DNA from: Clostridia bacterium
GTDB lineage: Bacteria; Bacillota; Clostridia; Oscillospirales; Oscillospiraceae
Assembly: GCA_003245395.1 (NCBI GenBank)
Contig: QKDF01000140.1
Location: forward strand, 1-5,158
Reading direction: 5' to 3'
DNA: 5,158 nt
The translations under genes and the position numbers were made by a program. Under the pieces are notes generated by a model that was not told the origin of the DNA, did no database searches, and saw only the letters and a program-made list of their open reading frames with translations. Position 1 is the first letter of the stretch; each line of letters starts with the position of its first letter. Positions 1-5,158 of the stretch are shown one piece after another.

Positions 1-682
1 CGTCGTCGGCAAAGCGTTGCGTATATGTATACCCGCTCTTGTGCTCCGTGCGGAAATATCCCTGATCCAGATATGTCTGAATGTTTTCGCCCGAAGTCAG
101 CATGCTGTGCTCATATCCGGCATTTTTACGCCGCTCTGGGTCCCGCCAGAAGATTTTTGCATCGCTTCCTCCGTTTACGCCGTCCATGTTATCCACACCC
201 CAGGACGGAATGTCCTCATACGCTTCAGGGCTTCCGCCCGCATGGACAAAAAGTGCGTCATGTCCCAGAGCCAGCTCCAGATAATAAGGTCTTGCACTGC
301 GGATGCTCCCCAGATTTCCAACACCTTCCAGAGACTGGAATACCGCCATCATCCGTGTAATTCCGCCCTCTGCGGGAACCTCGTAGATGATATCCGCCTG
401 GGAAACACCCAGCTGTGGCTGGGCCGCTTTGAGGTCGTTGAGCATCACTGCAACGGGTCTGAGCGCTTCATATGCTTCTTCCATAGGTTCCCCTGTCAGA
501 GGATTTGTTCCGGAAGGGATATCTGGTTCCGGCTCTTTTTCTGTCTCTGCTGAAGAAGCGGAGACAGAAGCATTCGAAGAAGCCGCAGGCAGATTGGAAA
601 CCGCCGCTGGTTCCTGCTGCCCGCAGGATACAAGCGGCAGCACAACCAAAGCCGCTAAAAGCATGGATATGACACGTTTCAT
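1..682 (-). CDS. DUF3048 (YerB-like) lipoprotein, 3' end outside window
   Basis: The visible part is the first 227 codons; the gene runs off the left edge. It begins with a lipoprotein signal peptide: K2-R3, a hydrophobic stretch of residues 5-19, and the lipobox L17-V18-S19-C20, so the mature protein should be lipid-anchored at C20 on the outer face of the membrane. Residues 21-57 are a low-complexity Ala/Ser/Pro/Glu linker. From about residue 60 the sequence matches the DUF3048 family (B. subtilis YerB type) as I remember it: NPLTGE (60-65), RPVAVMLN (75-82), QADIIYE (95-101), EGGITR (105-110), IRSARPYY (127-134) and VHAGGSPEA (146-154). The family is usually about 330-370 residues, so roughly a third is missing here. 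The start at 682 is supported by the signal peptide and by AAGGCGGAG at 697-689, six bases upstream. Its biochemical function is not established; a cell-envelope role is inferred only from the lipid anchor. No frameshift is visible. It diverges from the DUF4364 gene. Confidence 0.88.
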   Translation of the reverse strand, partial: MKRVISMLLAALVVLPLVSCGQQEPAAVSNLPAASSNASVSASSAETEKEPEPDIPSGTNPLTGEPMEEAYEALRPVAVMLNDLKAAQPQLGVSQADIIYEVPAEGGITRMMAVFQSLEGVGNLGSIRSARPYYLELALGHDALFVHAGGSPEAYEDIPSWGVDNMDGVNGGSDAKIFWRDPERRKNAGYEHSMLTSGENIQTYLDQGYFRTEHKSGYTYTQRFADD

Positions 683-762
683 GGAAATCTCCGCCTTCCC
701 AGTTTTTTCTTATCTTGTCATGTTAAAAGCCATCCGTCAATGCATGCTGCGAAACTTTTTAT

Positions 763-811
763 TTTTCTCTGTACAAATCTTCCAAAATTGCGCTATAATT
801 AACAGAGAAAA
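763..811. repeat. 9-bp inverted repeat bracketing the DUF4364 promoter
   Basis: TTTTCTCTG at 763-771 is the exact reverse complement of CAGAGAAAA at 803-811. The arm centres are 40 bp apart, close to four helical turns, and 31 bp separate the arms. The left arm touches the -35 box and the right arm covers the predicted transcription start, which is where a repressor operator could sit. Because the left arm lies upstream of the predicted start, the pair would not form a hairpin in that transcript. The arms are A/T-rich and homopurine/homopyrimidine, so chance is a real alternative. Confidence 0.35.
770..799 (+). promoter_or_regulatory. Sigma-A type promoter for the DUF4364 gene
   Basis: A perfect -10 box TATAAT lies at 794-799. 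A weaker -35 box TGTACA (four of six matches to TTGACA) lies at 770-775, with an 18-bp spacer. Transcription would start near 806, giving a leader of about 45 bases before the ATG at 853. The site is in the only gap upstream of that gene and points towards it. The boxes are read directly from the sequence; use in the cell is inferred. Confidence 0.65.
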
Positions 812-852
812 TGCCGAGTTGAGCCTGATCAGCACAGGAAGGAGGCCACCCT

Positions 853-1395
853 ATGCCCGGTTTTATCCATGATAAGCTGGAAATCAAGTTTTTGATCCTC
901 TATATTGCCGCCCGTATTGCCGAACCGGTTCCTTTTGACATGATGTTGGAACTGACGCTTTGTGATGATGGCATTGACTATTTCGACTTTTCCGACTGTC
1001 TCGCAGACCTGGTTCGGACCGAGCATCTCAGTTTAAATGAGGACGGTTTATACGCCATCACCGAAAAAGGGCGCCGAAACAGTGAAATCTGTGAATCAAA
1101 TTTACCCATTTCCGTACGAACGCGATGCGACAAAAGCCTGTCGGACTGCAACCGCAAACTGTGCCGCAAAAGTCAGGTGAAGGCATCTATTGCTCCCCGT
1201 GAAAACGGCACCTATACCGTCAATCTTTCCTTGTCCGACGACATGGGCAGTGTGATGGATCTCAGCCTCATGATGGTCCGAGAAGACATTGCCAAGCAGG
1301 TTGCCAAACGTTTTCGCGGAAGTCCCGAGCGGCTATACGGCCAAATAGTCAATCTTCTTTTATCCGATGGGCAGGATGAAAAAAGCGAAAAATAG
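853..1395 (+). CDS. DUF4364 family winged-helix protein
   Basis: This is a complete 180-residue protein that I recognise as the DUF4364 family, typical of Clostridia and of unknown function. Residues about 7-75 read as a winged helix-turn-helix: helical segments with FLILYIAARI (13-22), a helix around DFSDCLADLVRTEHL (45-59), and a wing-like GLYAITEKGR (65-74) as in PadR/MarR-type folds. The C-terminal half (about 105-170) has an alternating strand pattern (TYTVNLSLSD, 120-129) followed by a helix through REDIAKQVAKRF (143-154), and the tail is charged. There is no signal peptide or membrane segment, so it should be cytoplasmic. The start is fixed by AGGAAGGAGG at 836-845, seven bases before the ATG. 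It has its own promoter and appears monocistronic, ending at a hairpin shared with convergent dnaE. DNA binding is inferred from the fold; no target or ligand is known to me. Four cysteines fall at positions 80, 92, 99 and 104; I attach no proven role to them. Confidence 0.85.
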   Translation: MPGFIHDKLEIKFLILYIAARIAEPVPFDMMLELTLCDDGIDYFDFSDCLADLVRTEHLSLNEDGLYAITEKGRRNSEICESNLPISVRTRCDKSLSDCNRKLCRKSQVKASIAPRENGTYTVNLSLSDDMGSVMDLSLMMVREDIAKQVAKRFRGSPERLYGQIVNLLLSDGQDEKSEK

Positions 1396-1422
1396 GATGC
1401 TTCAACCGTACCTTTTGATTAC

Positions 1423-1462
1423 AGGATACCCCCGCCTGCTCGACAGCAGACGGGGGTATCCT
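1423..1462. terminator. Strong hairpin between convergent genes, probable bidirectional terminator
   Basis: AGGATACCCCCG at 1423-1434 pairs perfectly with CGGGGGTATCCT at 1451-1462, giving a 12-bp stem. After a single C/A mismatch (1435/1450) it continues with a 5-bp inner stem, CTGCT (1436-1440) with AGCAG (1445-1449), closed by a CGAC tetraloop. It lies 27 bp past the DUF4364 stop and 27 bp past the dnaE stop, so it is placed to end both transcripts. Neither side has a proper T-run: the plus-strand flank is AATTGCGC, and the minus-strand flank is GTAATCAAAAGG. The hairpin is certain from the sequence; termination is inferred from position. Confidence 0.65.
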
Positions 1463-1489
1463 AATTGCGCAAGATAGATGCGCTTCAGA

Positions 1490-4400
1490 TCATCCAATTA
1501 CGATATTTTCCTGACCAATTGTATCCTGCAGTTCCTGCAGGAGAGCCCGGTGCATCAGGCAGGTCGTCCCCACCGCCTTTCCGGTGTCCATCAAACGGAT
1601 TTTAACCGGAGTGCTGCCGGGAAACATGGACAGCACCAGCTTAAAGTGCAGGAACTCTGGGCTTTCTGCACCGGAAAATCGCAGATAGAGCACTTTGCCC
1701 GGCGTCAATTTTTCTTCTGCACCCTTAACAGACTGGGTGGAAGTCCGCATCGCATCCGGAATCGGAGCTCCTGAAATCGGGTAAGCAGAGTCGCACATCA
1801 GCTGGGGCGCTTTTTCATCCCGAACCGAGAGCTTTCCTTTGACAACAACCGCCTGATTTTCTTTAAGATAGCTGCCGCAGTTGTCCAGCATTCTGGAAAA
1901 GCAGAGCAATTCCATAGAGGCGCTATCATCTTCCAGCATCACATAGGCCATCAGAGTATTGTTTCTGGTGGTCTTGGTCTTGCTTGAAGTCACCATGCCA
2001 GCCAGCGTTACCCGCTGGCCATCGAAAAAGTGTGCCGGGCCGTTCTCCTGTGCAAAATCTTCCAAAATCGCGCCAATCGGAATTGCGCCCATCTGCTTTA
2101 CCGTATCACGATATGCGTCCATTGGATGGCCGGAAAGATACAGACCGGTGGTCTCCTTTTCCATATTCATCAGTTCCTGGGCAGTAAACTCCGGAATATC
2201 CGGCAAGCCAATTTCCTTCACAGCAGCTGGAGCTTCGGATGTTGCATTGGCCATTGAAAAAAAGTCAAGCTGACCTTCCACGTTCTGACGGCTGCTGGCA
2301 GCTATGGAGTCCATTACCCTCTCATAGACGCTCAGGAGCTGTGACCGCTTGACTCCGAAGCTGTCAAACGCTCCGCTGCGAATCAGGTTTTCCACGGCCC
2401 GCTTATTCATATCACTGCCGTTCATACGTCGGCAGAAATCGCTTAAAGATGTGAAGTGATTTACCTTTCGAACGCGCATAACTGCTTGAGTAAAGCCGCG
2501 TCCAATATTTTTAATTGCCGCCAGACCAAAGCGGATTCCCTGCTCCTCCACCGTAAACACATCGCAGGAACGATTGATATCCGGAACTAAAAGCCGAATC
2601 CCGCTGTCCTTGCATTCGTTGATATACCCTGAAATTTTATCAGAGTTGTCCAGTACGGAAGTTAAGAGCGCAGCCATATATTCCTTAGTAAAATGGCACT
2701 TGAAATACGCCGTCTGGTAGGCCACCACCGCATAGGCAACCGCGTGCGCCTTATTGAACGCATAGTTGGCGAAGTCGTAAATGTCCTGGTAAATTGCCTG
2801 TGCCGTCTCCTCCGGAATTCCGTTTGCCACACAGCCTGCAATGTTCCTCTCCGCGTCGCCGTGAAGAAACGCATCCTTCTCCCGCTGGATTTGTGAGGCC
2901 TTCTTCTTTGAAATTGCCCGGCGCACCATATCTGCCTGCCCCAGGGAATAACCAGCAAGACGGCGAAAAATCTCAATCACCTGCTCCTGGTAAACAATGC
3001 AGCCGTATGTGATGGATAGGATTGGCTCCAGCGACGGATGCAGATACCGGATTAATTTTGGTTGCTGCTTACAGGCGATAAACCGCGGAATGGAATCCAT
3101 GGGGCCGGGTCGGTACAGAGCAATAATAGCCGTCAGATCTTCAATAGATTGCGGCTTCATGCCCACGCATACGCCGGTCATTCCGGAGGACTCCATCTGA
3201 AATACGCCGGAAGTTCTTCCCTGTCCGATCATTTCAAAAGTAGCCGGATCATTTTCCGGGATGGCTGACAGAGAAAAATTGCTTTGCCGCTGACGCACCA
3301 TCTTTACGGCATCATCCAGAACTGTCAGATTTCGCAAGCCCAAAAAGTCCATCTTCAAAAGGCCCAGTTCTTCCAGCGTGGTCATAATATACTGACAAAC
3401 CACGGACTCGTCGTTTTTGGCCAGCGGGACATACTCATAGACCGGGTCTTTCGTAATCACCACACCGGCGGCGTGAGTCGACGCATTGCGAGGCATGCCT
3501 TCCAGCTTGCGTGCTGTATCAATTAAGTTTTTTACATTTTCATCCGTCTCATAAAGATCAGAAAGCGGCTTACTCAACCGCAGGGCGTCGTCCAGCGTGA
3601 TGTGGAGCGTATTGGGCACCTGCTTTGCAATCTGATCCACATCGGCGTATGGCAGTCCCATTACCCGGCCCACATCCCGGATTACGCCACGGGCCGCCAT
3701 CGTTCCGAACGTAACAATTTGAGCAACATGATCGTCGCCGTATTTTCGGCGCACATAATCCACAACCTCGCCTCGCCGGGTATCCCCGAAATCCATGTCG
3801 ATATCCGGCATACTGACTCGTTCAGGATTGAGGAAGCGTTCAAAATACAGGCTGTACTCCATCGGATCGATGTCCGTGATATAGAGACAATAGGATACCA
3901 TGCTGCCGGCCGCGCTGCCGCGCCCCGGCCCGACAGGAATATCGGATTCCCGGGCGAAGCGCACAAAGTCAGAGACGATCAGAAAATAGTCTGTAAAACC
4001 CATGTGCTGAATCATTTCCAGTTCATAGGTCAGCTGGCTGCGATATTCCGGATGCGCGCCTCCGTACCGCTGTGTAAAGCCATCATCGCACAACTCTTTG
4101 AGGTATGTATAGCTGTCATAGCCGGGAGGAAGCTGAAATTCCGGTAAATGATATTTACCAAAGGTAAATTCCAGGCTGCACCGCTCCGCAATACGGCCAG
4201 TGTTGTCCACCGCATCCTCATATTCGCTGAACAGCGTCTCCATCTCTTCCTGAGAACGAAGGTAAAAATTACGTGGCTCGTAGCGCATACGGTTTTCATC
4301 CGACAACAGCTTCCCTGTCTGGATACACAGCAGCACATCGTGGGCTTCGGCGTCTTCTTTCCGCAAATAGTGTGCGTCATTAGTGCACACCATTGGGATT

Positions 4401-4996
4401 CCCGTCTCCTGATGAATCCGCAGAACGCCCCGATTAACCACCTGTTGTTCCGGGATACCGTGATCTTGCAGTTCCAGATAGAAATGGTCAGGACCAAAGA
4501 TGTCGGAAAGCTCCAGTGCATAGTTCTTCGCCGACTGATACTCACCATTCCGCAACCGCCGAGCAACCTCTCCCGCCAAGCACGCCGTCAGAGCAATCAA
4601 GCCCTGATGATGCTCCCGCAGCAGTTCCAAATCGATCCTGGGCTTGATATAAAATCCTTCGGTCCAGGCCATCGACACCAAATAGGAAAGATTTCGATAG
4701 CCTTCCTCATTTTCACACAGCAACACCAGATGGCGGCTTTCGGCGTCAAACTCGTGCTGCTTTTGAAAGCGAGTGCGACCCTGAGAAGTTACATATACTT
4801 CGCAGCCGATGATCGGCTTGACTCCCGCTTCCTTGCAGGCGCGATAAAAGTCGATCACGCCGTACATCACCCCATGGTCTGTAATGGCACAGGCTTCCTG
4901 TCCCATGGATTTGACCAGTTTGGGCAGCTCTCTGATCCGACACGCCCCGTCCAAAAGGCTGAACTCCGTATGAACATGTAAATGGGCAAAGGACAT
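1490..4996 (-). CDS. dnaE: DNA polymerase III alpha subunit (DnaE)
   Basis: This complete 1168-residue C-family DNA polymerase extends primers at the replication fork in the cytoplasm. The N-terminal PHP domain (about 1-280) starts at HLHVH (5-9) and carries all nine expected metal ligands: H7, H9, D16, H41, E66, H89, C139, D207 and H209. The palm has GPGRGSAAGS (356-365) and PDIDMDF (397-403); D398, D400 and D550 (in KMDFLGL) align with the catalytic aspartates D401, D403 and D555 of E. coli. Other family landmarks are THAAGVVIT (507-515), YRPGPMDS (628-635), YQEQV (669-673), RRAISKKK (692-699) and FNKAHAVAYA (747-756). A helix-hairpin-helix-like segment lies around 822-834, a sliding-clamp binding motif QLDFF at 909-913, an OB fold at about 993-1075, and a C-terminal domain to 1168. 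The start is set by the PHP motif and by GGGAGGAG at 5010-5003, six bases upstream. Length is normal, with no intein or frameshift. Whether a PolC partner exists cannot be seen here. Confidence 0.98.
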   Translation of the reverse strand: MSFAHLHVHTEFSLLDGACRIRELPKLVKSMGQEACAITDHGVMYGVIDFYRACKEAGVKPIIGCEVYVTSQGRTRFQKQHEFDAESRHLVLLCENEEGYRNLSYLVSMAWTEGFYIKPRIDLELLREHHQGLIALTACLAGEVARRLRNGEYQSAKNYALELSDIFGPDHFYLELQDHGIPEQQVVNRGVLRIHQETGIPMVCTNDAHYLRKEDAEAHDVLLCIQTGKLLSDENRMRYEPRNFYLRSQEEMETLFSEYEDAVDNTGRIAERCSLEFTFGKYHLPEFQLPPGYDSYTYLKELCDDGFTQRYGGAHPEYRSQLTYELEMIQHMGFTDYFLIVSDFVRFARESDIPVGPGRGSAAGSMVSYCLYITDIDPMEYSLYFERFLNPERVSMPDIDMDFGDTRRGEVVDYVRRKYGDDHVAQIVTFGTMAARGVIRDVGRVMGLPYADVDQIAKQVPNTLHITLDDALRLSKPLSDLYETDENVKNLIDTARKLEGMPRNASTHAAGVVITKDPVYEYVPLAKNDESVVCQYIMTTLEELGLLKMDFLGLRNLTVLDDAVKMVRQRQSNFSLSAIPENDPATFEMIGQGRTSGVFQMESSGMTGVCVGMKPQSIEDLTAIIALYRPGPMDSIPRFIACKQQPKLIRYLHPSLEPILSITYGCIVYQEQVIEIFRRLAGYSLGQADMVRRAISKKKASQIQREKDAFLHGDAERNIAGCVANGIPEETAQAIYQDIYDFANYAFNKAHAVAYAVVAYQTAYFKCHFTKEYMAALLTSVLDNSDKISGYINECKDSGIRLLVPDINRSCDVFTVEEQGIRFGLAAIKNIGRGFTQAVMRVRKVNHFTSLSDFCRRMNGSDMNKRAVENLIRSGAFDSFGVKRSQLLSVYERVMDSIAASSRQNVEGQLDFFSMANATSEAPAAVKEIGLPDIPEFTAQELMNMEKETTGLYLSGHPMDAYRDTVKQMGAIPIGAILEDFAQENGPAHFFDGQRVTLAGMVTSSKTKTTRNNTLMAYVMLEDDSASMELLCFSRMLDNCGSYLKENQAVVVKGKLSVRDEKAPQLMCDSAYPISGAPIPDAMRTSTQSVKGAEEKLTPGKVLYLRFSGAESPEFLHFKLVLSMFPGSTPVKIRLMDTGKAVGTTCLMHRALLQELQDTIGQENIVIG

Positions 4997-5012
4997 AAAC
5001 GGCTCCTCCCGG

Positions 5013-5158
5013 TTACTTTCCGGCTTCTTTCAGCATCTCCTCCACCACTTCAACGGCGGTGATAATCAAAATGTCACAGTGTCCGGTAAGCTGCATAGCG
5101 CTGGCGGACGGGGTGGACTCATTTGCACGCACCTTGGTTTTCAGCAGGTCCGCACACC
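5013..5158 (-). CDS. Unidentified protein, C-terminal 47 residues only
   Basis: An open frame enters from the right edge and ends at TAA (5015-5013). It encodes 47 residues starting CADLLKTKVRANES and ending in the hydrophobic strand DILIITA followed by an amphipathic helix VEVVEEMLKEAGK. This strand-then-helix ending suits a small alpha/beta domain, but I do not recognise the family. I compared it by memory with HPr/Crh, WhiA, bacterial microcompartment shell and DRTGG-type domains, which I considered as possible neighbours or folds, and saw no convincing match. The stop is 16 bp before the dnaE start, and the dnaE Shine-Dalgarno lies in that gap with no room for a promoter, so the two genes are probably in one operon. 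That it is a real gene rests on the open frame to the edge, coding-like composition and the tight spacing. Confidence 0.65.
   Translation of the reverse strand, partial: CADLLKTKVRANESTPSASAMQLTGHCDILIITAVEVVEEMLKEAGK

Noticed and set aside
541..575. Inverted repeat CTGTCTC / GAGACAG inside the lipoprotein gene
   Set aside because: It falls in the codons of the Ser/Ala/Glu-rich linker, where low-complexity sequence makes short inverted repeats likely.
709..740. Possible minus-strand promoter for the lipoprotein gene: TTGACG at 740-735 with GATAAG at 714-709
   Set aside because: The -35 match is good, but the spacer to GATAAG is 20 bp and nearer hexamers match TATAAT poorly. The gene must have a promoter in this gap, but I cannot place it reliably.
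17..872. Plus-strand open frames of 178 and 161 codons at 17-553 and 387-872
   Set aside because: They lie mostly opposite the DUF3048 lipoprotein, whose signal peptide, lipobox and family motifs identify the real frame. The second also runs through the divergent promoter and into the start of the DUF4364 gene.
1524..1540. Tandem TCCTGCAG repeat near the 3' end of dnaE
   Set aside because: It encodes the LLQELQ stretch of the DnaE C-terminus in frame, and two copies of a CTGCAG palindrome are readily explained by repeated Leu-Gln codons.
4148..4981. A 277-codon open frame on the plus strand opposite the 5' part of dnaE, with other antisense frames at 1478-1774 and 3602-4147
   Set aside because: These lie wholly opposite a certain dnaE reading frame. 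Their translations show no family motifs and no good ribosome binding site was apparent. They are explained by dnaE codon use leaving the opposite strand open.
1..5158. An undescribed multi-gene system such as a defence island, mobile element, CRISPR array or retron
   Set aside because: Every gene-sized stretch is accounted for by a lipoprotein, a DUF4364 protein, dnaE and a partial upstream gene. I saw no transposase, reverse transcriptase, nuclease module, regularly spaced repeats or structured RNA beyond the hairpin at 1423-1462.

Overview
The window looks like an ordinary chromosomal segment from a Gram-positive anaerobe of the class Clostridia, possibly a gut Oscillospiraceae/Lachnospiraceae-type organism. 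The grounds are a DUF4364 protein (a family I know mainly from Clostridia), a YerB-like DUF3048 lipoprotein, a Gram-positive style DnaE, strong purine-rich Shine-Dalgarno sites and roughly balanced base composition. The genus cannot be fixed from this sequence alone.

Layout from left to right: (1) positions 1-682, minus strand, the N-terminal 227 residues of a DUF3048/YerB-type lipoprotein whose 3' end lies outside the window; (2) a 170-bp divergent intergenic region with a good sigma-A type promoter facing right and a 9-bp inverted repeat bracketing that promoter; (3) positions 853-1395, plus strand, a complete DUF4364 winged-helix protein of 180 residues; (4) a 94-bp convergent gap holding a strong GC-rich hairpin that lacks a U-tract on either strand; (5) positions 1490-4996, minus strand, a complete dnaE (DNA polymerase III alpha subunit, 1168 residues) filling two thirds of the window; (6) positions 5013-5158, minus strand, the last 47 codons of an unidentified gene 16 bp upstream of dnaE and probably co-transcribed with it.

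The genes do not form one pathway. dnaE is replication machinery in a minus-strand operon with the gene at the right edge. The lipoprotein and the DUF4364 gene diverge from a shared upstream region. I found no mobile element, tRNA, rRNA, CRISPR array or recognisable riboswitch, and no sign of an undescribed multi-gene system. The points most worth a second look are the complete set of PHP metal ligands in DnaE (implying a possible built-in proofreading site), the inverted repeat around the DUF4364 promoter, the U-less hairpin, and the unidentified gene upstream of dnaE.
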